Part shown: positions 48,001-60,926 of the stretch, piece after piece | Numbering within the stretch: position 1 is the first letter of the stretch | How the letters are laid out: each line of letters starts with the position of its first letter | NCBI GenBank assembly: GCA_012064415.1 | Contig: SSNU01000163.1 | Span: forward strand, 1 to 64,000 | Direction: 5' to 3' | Origin: Gyrodactylus bullatarudis | Lineage: Eukaryota; Platyhelminthes; Monogenea; Gyrodactylidea; Gyrodactylidae | DNA: 64,000 bases | The notes under the pieces: model-generated | Told to the model about the DNA's origin: nothing | Database searches by the model: none | Seen by the model: the letters and a program-made list of their open reading frames with translations, nothing else | Translations under genes and position numbers: made by a program

Positions 48001-51000
48001 CCGGTTCCTGTAAAGATTTCAAACTGACTGATGAGCAACAGGTTCTTCCTTGATATTTTTCAATCTGAATTCCTTTTTTGAAGCCGACTTATCCTTTTAG
48101 AAATAATTGAGGTTAAAATTGGCATTTCTTAGCTCTTCTAAACTATAAGAGATATCAAGTAGGCGATATCTATTTGAAATATACAGCTATTGTTTTACAC
48201 TGGAAAGATATTTTATTTATTTTCAAGGCCTCAGTAAATAGGTTTTCAAAAATACGTTCTGAATAATTTTTAATTATTTGATTACATTTTCAAAAAATTA
48301 CCCTTCTTTAAGTAACTCTGACTGGCATCAGTGAGAAGCTATCCTTATGAATTATAATTATACAAAAATTTGAAGCTTAATAAATTTCCTCTCTACTGAG
48401 AGCTTATCGTATTTAGTGAGGGGGTTGACAAAATGATTTCAACAAAAAAAAACTTTAAAAAATTGATCAACACAAATTTTCCTCCTACAGAATTAGCATA
48501 TTTTGTACCAATGATAATGAAAATTTGAATGCTGATTTTTTTCTATTTCGTCTTCCTAAGAAGAAAATGAAGAAGAAGGGATTTGAGCAAAAGAATAATT
48601 TAACATACATATAAAATTAAAAAAATAGAGAGACACAAATTGTGTATGCAGATAAACAGATATAATGCATCGTTTTGTATATCATCCCCATATAATACAA
48701 TGAACTACAGTTTTACGATAATACATAAAAAAGTGAAAACGGAAAGTAGGATTTCTCGTGACTGCTGGGGGAAAAACTACAGCTCTATTCTATCTAACAA
48801 TGAAATACAAGAAATATGATAATATATACTTTCTTTCTTTCTATTTTACGCAATCATTGATGTACAATGTACATTATAGATCATGTAGGAAAAAGTTTCT
48901 GGGTAGTTTATAGTGTGTAGCTCCATTAATTTTCATCAACCATTTATTAATCTCCTTGGGAAGAGGGACGCATATTTAACCCTTATGTGTATGCGAGGAT
49001 TTTTTGTCATGACTCGCATTCAATCTTTTGTTTATCACATACACTTTAGTTTGTTAATAGCCTGATTAGTAGAGTACAGTTCAATTTTTAAAACTATCAT
49101 GATTACATTACAATTCTCGAACATATTTTAATAGTAAACAGATAGAGAGGATTTTATTTATGTGAAAATCTATTCTCAGAACTATCTGAGAACAAAGGTA
49201 GAAATTCTCAATAAAGTCGAGGGGGTTAATACTTGAAAACGGAATGGAATAATATTAGTTTAAACTAAGGTAGGTACTGTACCTACTAAGGCAACCCGAT
49301 TATCCAATGTAAATTATTTATTGTATAAAAACATGCAAAATATCTACCTTCTCTTCCAGAAAAGTTGGAGCATTTTTAAATACATTTTCAAACTCAGCTT
49401 TCAATACTTAAAATGCTTGTATATTCGATTGAATATGCTAAAGAGTTGAGCAGTCCTCTACTGATTAGTAATCAGTAGGGCCTCGAATATAGTACCAAAC
49501 AAAATAAAAAATTGTATCTCAGGAAATGAAAAATAAGTAGAAAAAAGTACTTTAAAGAAAATTTAAGGGATTTTGCAAAATTTCGTAGTAATCAAATCTT
49601 GTGTTATCAAAATGTCTGATTTTTGTTTAAATTGTTTTCATGACAGAAAACGATTGTTATAGTGCATATTTTACCAAATCAATCCTTTTATTTGAAATTC
49701 TAAAAGGAATATCTTCCGACGTAGTTCAAAACTTCCATCTAGCTGCTTCTACGATGAAAGCTCTGCATCAGGAATCAATTCATTAAAGGGTATGACTTGT
49801 TGTTTACTTATTGAAGAATACTACACACTGAGACTTATTTTATATAGTACGAAAAAGTACCGAGCCAGCAATATGGTACAAAAATAGTAACAGCTATTTT
49901 TAAATTGGGATAAGATGAACAAATTTTTTTTCAGATTATCGAAACTCAGCCGGTCCTTTGTCTAGAGTAAAAATAGACCAAATAGTAGTTTTTTGGGGCC
50001 CTAGTAATCATTGATTGCGGATCTACAGATATTTTAATTCAATTAGATATTTTGTCTTTAGGAATTATCGATAAAAAATATTTAAAAACGTTTTAAACAA
50101 AAATTGACCTTTTGATAAAAACAACTTGCTTTGAATTAGTATTGCACGTGTTTGACGGATTATACAGCTGAAATTCAATACAAGAGGATCCAAAATTAAT
50201 TTTTTTATTATAACTTGAGTCAAAATTAGTATTCTGAGGCATTGGTTATCCAAAATTTTCGAGACGCCTTTGTGTTTAATAAGCTAAAATCTTTGGATGA
50301 ATGTGCCACAATTTAAAGGTTAAAATTTTTGGGTCTTAAAAATACAAACATAGATGTTATGAAAGAATTCTTTGTGGGTAAAAACACGACTAAAGGGATA
50401 TTTTCTGGAAAATAAGAAAGACAAGCATCATGATTTGGATCCATCCATAGAGGAGAAATTTCAAATTAATCACGAAATTGGATTTTTCTCATGGAGAAAA
50501 GAGAAAAAGTTTTTATTTCCGGTAATTTTTCATCTCATCCAAGTCCATCTATTTCTGTGTCTTTCCTTTAACTGGATCTTCGAATCCACCCCGAATTTAT
50601 TATTTTGTCGAGAGTACTATTATTGAGGAAAGAACCAAACGTATAATAAGCTGAGTTGTATGCTCAAAGTCGAAATCATTCTCAAAATTTTTCTCAATTG
50701 AAAGTGAGACATACAGACAGACAGAAGAGATTAGAGGATCGAGAAATGTCACACAAAGCTGTAATTTGGTAAAGTTAATCTTTCCTTTTAATTGTCTCTC
50801 GAATATTTTGACCTTGCCAAATATAGTTTCTACCTTTCAAGGGGGATTAATCGAAAAGATGAGATCTGCTTTCCTGTGATTTCTATATAATCTTATAAAG
50901 TTGGTTGATAAGAAGTTGGAAATCTATGATTTTTACAGAAATCTTGATTTGACACCAAAAGCACATTTTCGAACTTTGAACTGAAAATTTTTATTGATTT

Positions 51001-54000
51001 GAAAGTTGGAGGTTGATCAAAAGAGGTTTTTCAGGATCAAGATTAGACAAGAAAGCTGACTAGCACCGTCAAATTACAGACAGTTAACCCGTTTTCGAGA
51101 GATTTTGAATTATCGAAATTTTATTGATTTTCAAGTAGTGAAAATGATCGAAAATTGAAATTCAGCTCCCAAACGATATTAAGGCTATGCATCAGATAAG
51201 ATTCAGTTAAATTTATTTTCTTGTCTAATCTTGACCCTGAAAAATCTCTTTTGATCAACCTCCAACTTTCAAATCAATAAAAATTTTCGGTTCAAAGTTT
51301 GAAAAATGGGCTTTTGGCGCCAAATTGTAATTTAAAAAATGGCCATATTTTTCATTGAAAAATTATTTTTCCAGAATTTTTTCTTCAACTGGTAAAAGTG
51401 GGCAACATGAGTAGGATTCCAAAATAAACTTTAAAAAATTCGAATTCTTGATGAAAAATCGAGATTTCCGTAAAAATCATAGATTCCCAACTTCATATCA
51501 ATTAGCTTTACGTTTATATTGTGAAATTGCCCAATTTCTCTGATGGGTTTAGTTGGTGCAATTGAGAAGGATAACGAGCTTACTTTGAAATGATACAGAA
51601 ATATCTTTTAGTGTAAATCCAATGACTCTATCTACACTGCATATTCGCATAAATTAATTATATCGAGATGTAATATGAAATTTCAGGAAATGTTCATTGA
51701 TCATTGTAAAAACTGGTTCACAGAGAACACAAACATAGACTTTATTAGCATTATTACACATATTTCATCATAAATAATAGATACATATACACATTGTGTA
51801 TTTTTTCTGGCCTTCGTTTTCCTTCTGCATCAATAAAAATCGATGAAATATTTTGGTAATAAAATTAGAGTATTATTTTTCAATAAAAACTGTATTTTTC
51901 CAATTTACATTTTCTTCGTTCCTCTTATATATTTACGATCAGAAAACACACACATATATTTAACCAAGTATATACCTGCCTGCCTAGTAGGCACACCACA
52001 ATTGCCTAAAATGTTGCTCTACAAACTGGAGGAGGGGATAATTCAGGGGAACTACGCTGATCATTGTAATCGTAAATATATATATTACTGCGTAATGGGA
52101 TATTCCTTTTACAGATTGAACATATATTGATGTTCTATTTTTCTCTGTTCACACATCAAGAATCTCCCACTATAGATTTGAATTTATCCGCTGCTCAAAT
52201 ATATTTAAACAAGTTCACAGTAATTAGTACTGTTTAAATATTAGTACGAGTGAATTCAAATCAAATACATATCACCAACTCTTTTGCAAAGTCTCTTTCA
52301 GACATTTAAATACTGAGACGTTTGCTATCTACATAGGGAGCTACCATCTCAGTATTGATAGGTGGATTTTGATTTTCTGTTGACTCTAATAAAGAAATAA
52401 ATAAGTACGCAATCTAACCCTAATTTTTTCCCAATTCTCCTCCACATGTAGACATTTTAATAATAAAATCTCAATCTTGTTAAAAACAGATGCGTATGAT
52501 TCATATGAAATACGTTGTGAATTGTATGATTTCTATTAATATCTCCACTTTTTGGCATGTCTGAGTTTCCCAAGGGAAAGATTATCGTGTTATATCAAAG
52601 AACTCTAGTTACATTATTTTCTTATTGTCAGATGATTCAATTTTATTCGATGGCCAATAGGAATATTTAAGAGTTTCCCTGGATCTCATAGACATTACTA
52701 TAGGTCCCTCTATAGTCCTTTCCCTAACTAATAGAAATATTCAAGCTAGCTGCTTATTTTTCCTCTATCCAGATGAAAATTTTCTATTTAAATAGTCTAT
52801 AGTTGTTACTATCAAATGGCATAATTTAAAGTATTTCCCGGCTATTACATTTGATAGAAGCTAGAGTGAATTTCTTTCTATTTAGTATTATAATCAGTTA
52901 ATATTATCGTTTGTATTATAATATCTGTCCCTTTATTATCTATCTGGTTACAGGGGGAGGGAAGACAATTATCCCAATTATCCTTAACCCACTTAGTACG
53001 ATTTTCATCTTTTTTTGGCTCTCTCTAGCAATCTTGTTTTATTTCACTAAACAGATCCCTGTTCAGCAGATCGATTCATGTTTCATTTTTATTCACAATT
53101 CTCTAGATTCTTATCCAAAAGTTTTTCTACCCAAAAATCCGAACAATACAGCATTCTCAGAGGGGAAAACCGAGATTGATCTCCTTAGACAGCTCGATCC
53201 TCAAACGAAACATAACTTCTTCAGAACAGAAAAAAACACAGATACATTCATTGAAAAACATTTTATATTTTCACTAAAATTGATACGAAAAATTGCTGCC
53301 ATTGTGGACTGTCATCCGGAGGAGCTTACACAAATCGATTTGTTTCTAAAAAAATTCAGTAAGTCTTTTTTCTATTTATATTAAATCTTTAAAATAATTT
53401 TACTGAATCAGTTCAAGTTTTTTCACGTGAATTTTCATGTATTTTGTAGATTACCCGCTTTCTCATGAATCGGAAACTGTATAGAGATGAAGATTTCTTT
53501 CGTTTTAAAAACATAATAAATATATAATTCAAGTGGTCTATGTGACAAGAAATTTCTTGAAAGGGCTTGGATTAACGCTTAAAAAGTTTCTTTCATTCAT
53601 CTTCTTAGCTGCGTTTATTTGTTTATCTTATGAGATATTCCTCTCAAGAACAAATAATACTCTTTTACGTCTCTATTATCAAGCAGACTGAGTTAACTTT
53701 TGAAAAGGTTTATCAACTTTCAAAGCACGAGAACTTTTTCTATTTTACTTTTTTCAATGTCTATTTGCAATGAATTGAACTTTTTTATTGAAACTTTTTG
53801 TAATGATTACTGTTCTGAATTAAGCTTATTCGTTCGTTACACTGCTTCGAAGGTCTGATCCACCTGCTTTCCCTTTTAGGTGACTAGATCTTCGTTGTGT
53901 TAGATGGAAAAATTTTGCTTACCGAAATAGGATTTGAAAAATATTAGGATTTTAATCCTGCTTTATGGGTAATTCTGAATGAAACCATCTATGGAAAAAA

Positions 54001-57000
54001 TTTTCAAATTTATCTAGAAATATATTTCAAGCAAATATTGCTTATAATTCTGAATGTGAGGGTTAAAAACTGCGCTAGTATTGCTCAATAATCTACAGCA
54101 ATTGCTCATAAATAACTTTATTTTTCATTTATCTAAACCTAATTGACATAAAGATGAGAATTTACTATTTTTACAAAAAAACTCGATATTTTTCTCCGGA
54201 TTCATAGGAAAAATAATTTCGTTGAATTCTAAATGGAATAAGCTAATAAGTTGTTAATGTTCAAAAGAAATTTCGAAAAAAATTTAATCTGACCAAAATT
54301 AGGCCAATTTATGGATTTCGAAAATGAACCAAATGGCCAAATTCGAATTCTTCGTCTAATGTTGATCCAAAATATCATCACTTAACTCGAATCATCGAAA
54401 TCGATGAAAATTTTGGGTTCAAAAGAAATTGAAAAAGTGGAAATTTGATGCATTTTCGAAATCCAAAAATTTTGGTCAGATTAAATTTTTTTTGAACATC
54501 AACAACTTATGAGCTCATTCCATTTAGAATTCCACGAAATTATTTTTTCCTCTGAGTCCGTATTTTTTGTAAAAATGGTAAATTCTCATCTTTATATCAA
54601 CTAGGTTTAATGTATAATAGAGGAATAATTATCAGTTGAAATTAATGCGTTTAATTTTTTTCTTGTCTAATTCTGATCCTGAAAAACTTCTTTAGACCAC
54701 ACTCCCATTTTTAAATCAATAAAAATTTTCAATTCGAAAAAAGGGATTTTGGCGCCAAATCGCAATTCGAAGACTAATTATATTTTTCATCCTATCAATG
54801 AGCTTTAGTTATTGATGATCCATCTTTTACTTTTTGAAAATTTCGTCTAGCATCTTCTACTTCTTGTAATTATCCCTTGAATTTAATATAAAAAAAGAAG
54901 GCGATGGGAGAAGAAAGCAAAAAGCTGAATCAATAATTCGCCACTCAATTTCTCCCTCTCTCTTCATTTTGCCCGTGTATTTCGTTTTCTATCTCATTCA
55001 CTATCTCTACACTTGCTCTGTTATGTTATATAAATCAATACATAATAATGATTGCAAGTTCTCAATCTTTTTCCCCTTCTTATATTATTACAGTGTAGTT
55101 AGTAGTATATTATACAGTTGTACTCTATATTTGTTGTCGCACGCTTCCCTATTTATACATTTGTACCTTTATAGTGAAAATGATGAGAATCATTCAGTTC
55201 CATGTTCCAATATTATCAATGTATTACGTTTTATATGATTATAAATAGATGGTACATTTCTCCTTTTTTCTCCCTCGGATATGTATTATACTTTTAGTAA
55301 AGCAAACACAGAGAAATATACAAAGCAATGTCATAGTCTATATATATAATTACAATTTATACTTTTCTATACGAGGGATAATACGAGTAATAATTGAATA
55401 TCATGATGACATTCTACACTAAATATTTGTAAAACAACTTTTCCCGATCCAGACACAGTTGAAGAGATTGCTTAAAATATGTTGCATTATTTAGCCTAAA
55501 AACGGCTCAGTTTTATGAAATTCCTGCTTAAATATATGGAAAAAGTAATCCTCCATACATTAGCCCTCACCCGATTTTCACATATTTTCGTGCTCACTTC
55601 TTCTTTATAAGTTGACTTAATAACCTCAAATTCATCAATTAAATCAAATAAATGCACTTATTTTTACCAGAAACCACTGGTCTAACACGCATGTTTGAAA
55701 ATCCAATATTTTTCAAATCGCCACTCATTTTTCAATGAATGAATACTTTAGCCATTACTAAATGGGCTTGCATAAAAATAGTCTCCTCCCCCATGGTAAA
55801 ATTCTTTTTTTGGGAAATTACTGAAAAAAGGAGCATAACTATAACGTAGAATGTTTTTTAAAAATCTGCCAAAAATGATCTGAATTCTATAAGAATGTAG
55901 TAAATAATCTTGTGAGTTTCATAGAGAGAAAAAAAATTCATCCTATTAAGCCTATTGAGGTAGGATTTCAATTTGAAAATTTTGTAATAATAATTCAGAA
56001 ACCCAAAAGAAAAGACAAGTCTGTTGAATATGTTCATGCTGTGTGTGCTGAATTTTTCCATATTTTTCTTCAAAATTTTTTTCCAAATATTTTCCTAAAA
56101 TTTGTAAAAACGTGTAATTTTGGATTAAAAAATCTGAGATAATAAATTTAGATTTTTGTGATATTAACCAACATTAATTTAATTCAATATTTATTATAAT
56201 AAATAATTATTCCCACGTTTCAGCACCTCAATATCATCAGCATCAATTCAATTATTTTATTGTTATTATAACTGCGCTGATTGTTGATGCATAGCTTCAG
56301 TCAATTTACTATTTGGAAATATTCTCATTCTATGCCCTTCTATGTATCCTCCATCTATGTATAAAACGATTGAGCTTTGACGCTGACAGGAAAATTCATC
56401 AATAAATGGAATTATTCTCTATACTCAGATGCACTATAGTGTATTATAGTATTATGCCAAATCCATAAACAAACAAAATGCATACTTGCTTTTAAAGCTT
56501 TTTAAATACACATCCCTTTCTAACTAAGGTGTAAACATTCTTTCTTTCACTGAACACATGTCATTTCAATTTGTGGGAAAGTCCATTTATCTCATCGCCA
56601 AAGATGATGTCTTTAACAGCAGCAATAAATTTTTTTTAGAAATCACAATTATACCATCCCTGCTAATTATAATTCAATCTTTATAAAATACTATGATTTA
56701 TATAAAGATGAAAGATATTTTTGCTTTTAGAAAAATAACATAAAATTCAATTTTGAATGAGATGGTAAAAATACATTTAAAAATTGGGATGATTACAAAA
56801 AGTAGAAGCTTCTAGGCGAAATTTTCAAAAAGTAATATATAGATCATCAATAGAAGGTATATTCTGTGTATTTACAAAAAGATTTTTAGGAAATTTTCAT
56901 TCAAGAGAAGTATTTATTCCATTTCAGATTATCGAAATAAATTCAACGAATTTGACATGATCCATTTAGGATCATTAAGCCAGTTAATATCTTCAGTAAA

Positions 57001-59258
57001 GCTCATTGTAATTCGTATTGTCAGCTTTATCAAGAATTATATTCCTACTCTCTTCTTAACCTCAAACAATCCCAACTGCCTTGAATATATTGAGGTAATG
57101 CTGGTACGCTACAAGTCGTTGATTCTATTGGAGTATCTGACAAATCTTCATACTATCCTTGTTGAGCGGATCCTTTACAACTGGAATAAGATGAGTGGTT
57201 GGATGGAAAAGCCAGATTTGAGGAAAATGGTTAGCAATTTCCCACATGATGATAAGAAGATTAGCATGTCTGTCCAGCTAACCAGCTCAATCGTCACCAG
57301 GAACTTACAACATATTGCACATCACTTGAATAGCTTGAAAATGACCATTCAAGTTAGTGATTGAAGCAAATCATTTAAAATAACCCTTAAAATTTTCAAG
57401 TTCCATACATAAATAACAATCATAATTTTGAACCAAGTAGTTCTTCAGGTAGCTGTTCGGCATAGATTGACTATAACGTTGTTCGCTTGCTACCTGACTA
57501 TGTTGTCTTCTGGTTTGTATTGGTCCAGGTAGCAAGCGAACAACGTCATAGTCAATAAATAAAAATTTATTTATAGAAATGTTTTTTCAATATTTACTCA
57601 TCAATAATGGACATAAATAAATGGAAATAAATTTTAAATAGGTCTATGTTCTTTATGTACAATAAAACTTTAGAAATAATAATAACTTTAAATAAAATTA
57701 TTGGTGAGGTAAACATTGAGCTTAGCTTATTTTGGTATAGTTTTCTTGAATCTGATTAGACAAAACTGATAGAATGAGATCATGAAAAAGCATAATTTTT
57801 TGATAACCTCTTCGTAACAGTGGAGAAAGCATGTAAAGAATATCACCATCGATAGAATTGGAAGACCAATTGCTGAAAACATTGAGCTTAATTTCAATAA
57901 ATATTGTTAAAAATCTAATCTTAGATCTGAAAAGAATTGATCACAAAAATTTATTAACATTGCTGTATTTTCATTCAATGCATTTCAAATAAAAATTCCT
58001 TATTCTTTTCTTTTACAGAGCTATGAAAAATTGCTACTGACTAACTTTCAACTAGACTGTCTGAGTCTAATGGAAGTTGATCTGAAAAGGCATCTTCAGA
58101 CTGACAAGATGAATGTGGATGAGTTCACATTTATTTCTCTCAAGTATTTCACAGAAATGAATCAAATCATCTTCAATTTCTATTCATTCCCAACTGAATA
58201 TCACATGGTCTCTCATGAGGAATTATCCCAACAAATATTGCTCATCATTTTCAATTCTTTCTTCCATCATTGGACAAATTGTATAGAAAATATCAGGTGA
58301 GAATTATTCTCTTCTTCAAGTACCATTTCCTTGATTTATTGTACTTTTCGAATTCTATTCGAATTAGTCACAAGAATGAAACAGCATTTTTTCTACTCTC
58401 AAATTAACTCTACAAGATATTTCAAGTTTGACTGTCTCTACTGTACCTTTAGTAATCAAATTTGTTTGGGTCCCTTAATCCTCTTGTAATCCCAAAAATT
58501 GGAATCAATAGGCAATTTGTATTTTAGAAAATTGAAAGAAGATATATTAAAACCAAATGTACATTTCTTGAAGCATCATCAGTAGTAATTCTTCAAAAAT
58601 GATATTAGTTAAGAATTCATTCAAGATAATATTTTACAAATCATGAAAGAAATAGTAAAATCAACGAAAATTAGAATAAAATGCAAGCTGAAAAAACACC
58701 AAAACTCTCCAATAAATAGCAACAGGGGAGATTTGTATTTGATAAATAAAAATCGAATAGTGATCAATTTTTCCATCGATAGTCTTGAAATTAGCCAAAG
58801 TTGTGAAATATATATTCATGGAAACTTTCTACGAACCTAAACACTGTTGTTAAAATTCCCATCAAACGACAACTCTGTTATCTTAATAATAATTTATCTT
58901 TTTGAATTTTTGAAAATTGTTTCGTTGATAAAACTGAAATCCTTTTGATACCAGAAGATTCGATTTCTTGATGAAAATAAATTAAAGATCATAAATTTCC
59001 CAAGATTTTCCTTAAGAATATGAATTTAGAAGGTAATCCCCATTTTTCTATTAGTTCCGGTCTCCCAATATCATCATTACGAGTTTTCTTTTTACTTTTA
59101 GAAAAATCAAAAACTACCCCATCAATGATCTCATTCCAATTCAAAAACTAGAAAACATCCTCCAAGCTTTTGAGATAGACCAAAAAATTCCCGAGTTAAC
59201 AAGGTGTTGTCGGAAATATGCAATTCTCAAGAGCATCGTAGAGCCTATGAAAGATTGA
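42072..59258 (+). CDS. Unrecognised 1071-aa helical protein
   Basis: Exons are 42072-44010, 45815-45901, 53029-53358, 56928-57352, 58019-58296 and 59102-59258, all in phase. The first exon encodes 646 residues: an acidic start (DDDEPPIDEKDEIND), a long mostly helical region, and a polar, probably disordered stretch rich in Ser, Arg and Lys near residues 400-560. The remaining exons are helical with many aromatic residues (HKFNEFD-type and FHHWTN segments). There is no signal peptide or clear membrane span. I cannot assign a family; a tethering or scaffold-type helical protein is only a guess. Introns are long (1.8, 7.1, 3.6, 0.67 and 0.8 kb), unlike the small neighbours. Confidence 0.72.
44011..45814 (+). 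other. Intron of the 1071-aa gene, 1.8 kb
   Basis: AT-rich, with a short GA run near 44314 and a G-rich run near 44755-44766. No gene was recognised on either strand. Confidence 0.5.
48976..50323. mobile_element. piggyBac-like element, second copy
   Basis: The left end starts TTAACCCTTATG and continues with CATGACTCGCATTCAATC, matching the element at 31.6 kb. The right part (around 50140 to 50323) matches its right half and ends AAAGGTTAA. It is longer than the first copy and lacks a visible transposase. The right terminus has drifted, so that boundary is less sure. Confidence 0.6.
50897..51515. mobile_element. Foldback element, near-complete copy
   Basis: The left arm (about 50901-51060) and right arm (about 51216-51511) are inverted copies. 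For example TTATTGATTTGAAAGTTGGA on the left faces its complement on the right. The centre of about 155 bp resembles the centre of the 61.4-62.1 kb copy. The left arm is shorter because an internal block is missing. Confidence 0.8.
54133..54610. mobile_element. Foldback element, diverged subfamily
   Basis: Two arms of roughly 150-160 bp are inverted copies: AAAGATGAGAATTTAC on the left versus GTAAATTCTCATCTTT on the right, and GACCAAAATT versus AATTTTGGTC nearer the centre. It shares the TTGATATGAA-type tip with the main foldback family but a different interior. Confidence 0.75.
54661..54800. repeat. Partial foldback arm
   Basis: Starts TCTTGTCTAATTCTGATCC and includes AAATCAATAAAAATTTTCAA and TTTTGGCGCCAAATCG, as in the main family. 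The remainder of the arm is missing. Confidence 0.7.
57467..57555. repeat. Perfect-stem hairpin repeat (mini foldback)
   Basis: Arms of 30 bp (57467-57496 and 57526-57555) are inverted copies with a single mismatch around a 29-nt loop. The inner end reads CAGGTAGCAAGCGAAC. It lies in an intron of the 1071-aa gene. Related arms occur at 21.9 and 63.6 kb, which suggests a very small mobile element. Confidence 0.8.
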
Positions 59259-59597
59259 CAATCATCCAGTTGGATATGAGGCAATATTACCCAACCAACA
59301 CACACAGATCAAATTTTATATAATCTAGCCATTTTGTTGAGAAATTTTTTGAATCATCATCACCATGAGTTTAGATTTCATCTGTAAATAATTCATTAAT
59401 AAATTATAACTATATATGTAAAAGGAAGAAATTTTATTATTTTTTAAAATTCTTAAAAACCTCTTAGTCTCAACTGATTCCTTATTGTCAAAATTCGATC
59501 GAAAATTAGTAAAATAAAAAATTATAACCTCAAGTATTTACTTTCAAGTAGATTGATATTATAATAATACAGATTATGACTGTAATTAAAAATTTTG
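59259..59597. other. Convergent intergenic region
   Basis: 3' ends of the 1071-aa gene and the first LicD-family gene. AT-rich, with nothing further recognised. Confidence 0.4.
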
Positions 59598-60587
59598 TTA
59601 GACATCATCAAAACCTTTGAGTTTTGTTGTAATTGTTCCTCTTTTATCCTGCCATTTGCCGAGCTTCGAATTGCAAAAATACTCCGGTTCAAAAAAATCT
59701 TTGCCATAAATCATTGTTAATATTCGATTAGATTTCCTTGGACAGTGTATCTGGTAGCCAAGATATTGACAAACACCCAGTGGATAAAAGTCAGAATAAT
59801 TGAATTCAACATAATGATGTTGATGAATAAAATCTTCATCGAGCATGATGCGTTTTCCCAAGATATTCTTTTTGTCTTTCAGCAGAAAAATATCAATAAA
59901 AACATTGTATTTTTTTGACACGGGAACATTTTTCTCAAGAAATATTCTTCCCACAGGCCGACATACGGAACAACTATCTCTTGTTTCAAACACTAAACTA
60001 CCGAGACAATCTCTCTTCAGTCCTAATTCGTTGTGGCAATAATTCCCAGGACGTGTGTTCACTTTAATCTGAAATAATCGGATTTTTATCATTAGTTTGA
60101 AATGAAAACATACGCCGAATTCTGCGGTCTCAATTCCAAGTATTTTTAGTTTATCTGCTGAACTTTCCAAGACAGCAATATCGGCATCATTGTCCCATGG
60201 TATAAAATCTTGGTTTCTGAAAATTTTCAATTTGAATTTTATCCTTTGTATTTTACTAAGTGTCTCTTAAGTTATTCACCTTACCGATCCAAGGAGAGAT
60301 CCATAATAGATAAACCAATCTATATTGTACTTTTGGGAAAATTTTATCCATTTACCGAAAATTTCTTTGATATCTTGGCGATTTTTAGTAGTTTTACATG
60401 TCATGGATTGGTTTTTGTCTAGTAAATAAATGCTGTAATTAACTGGTACGTTTGAAACACTTTTATATTCAAAGAGGCTTCGAAGAAATCCATTGTCGAG
60501 TTCCGCTCTAAGAACGAAGCTCTCTCTGATGATATACAAGAGAATGATTGTCAGAAAAATTCCAGTATAGGTTAAATATCTTTTCAT
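59598..60587 (-). CDS. LicD-family phosphotransferase-like type II membrane protein (copy A)
   Basis: Exons in reading order are 60587-60280, 60216-60114 and 60068-59598, giving 293 aa. LicD/fukutin-type proteins transfer phosphocholine or other phosphorylated groups onto glycans. The start MKRYLTYTGIFLTIILLYII is a signal anchor, implying a Golgi lumenal enzyme. The nucleotidyltransferase-like core reads IYYGSLLGSVR, then FIPWDNDADI with the acidic metal-binding residues. A family-specific CSVCRPVGRIFL, FIDIFLLK and a C-terminal GKWQDKRG follow. The second intron (60069-60113) is 45 nt, in frame and without a stop, so retention would add 15 residues. It is a tandem paralogue of the next gene with the same intron positions and phases. 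Confidence 0.86.
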
Positions 60588-60926
60588 GCTTCTATCCACT
60601 TCAAATGGAACTCATTTTTTATATGTGTTATTGAATTTCTACAAGTGTTTTCTTCTTCTTTTCAAAAGACTATTTAAAATTATAACTAATAAATACATAA
60701 GCACACAATTTTTCTTCTTTTTTTCAGGAAAATTCGCTCACTCTTAACGTTACACATTTTTTCAACCAATAAAAATTTTACTGGACGTTCTTAATTAGTC
60801 AAAATTAAAATTCATCAGTCTTCAAAAAAATTAATCAATGAAATTTTACTATTTAATGTAACAAAAATAATAAAATAGAAGAAAATAAATATTCGAATCA
60901 AGATTTACAAAACAAATGAAATATAA
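60588..60926. other. Spacer between the LicD-family paralogues
   Basis: AT-rich 339 bp holding the 3' end of copy B and the promoter of copy A. No motif was recognised. Confidence 0.4.

Larger units (their letters stand above)
45902..53028 (+). other. Intron of the 1071-aa gene, 7.1 kb
   Basis: The longest intron in the window. It contains a piggyBac-like element (48976-50323) and a foldback element (about 50897-51515). The rest is AT-rich with only short chance frames. Confidence 0.6.
53359..56927 (+). other. Intron of the 1071-aa gene, 3.6 kb
   Basis: Contains a large inverted repeat at 54133-54610 and a partial foldback arm at 54661-54800. Otherwise AT-rich and unassigned. Confidence 0.6.

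Noticed and set aside
49215..49230. GGGGGTTAA as the right end of a 250-bp MITE starting at 48976
   Set aside because: Sequence matching the right half of the 31.6-kb element continues to about 50323, which gives a better right boundary.
52911..53384. Reading a membrane-rich N-terminus before the exon at 53029
   Set aside because: The hydrophobic part before 53029 is the pyrimidine-rich acceptor region. Starting at the CTCTCTAG acceptor keeps phase with the previous exon.
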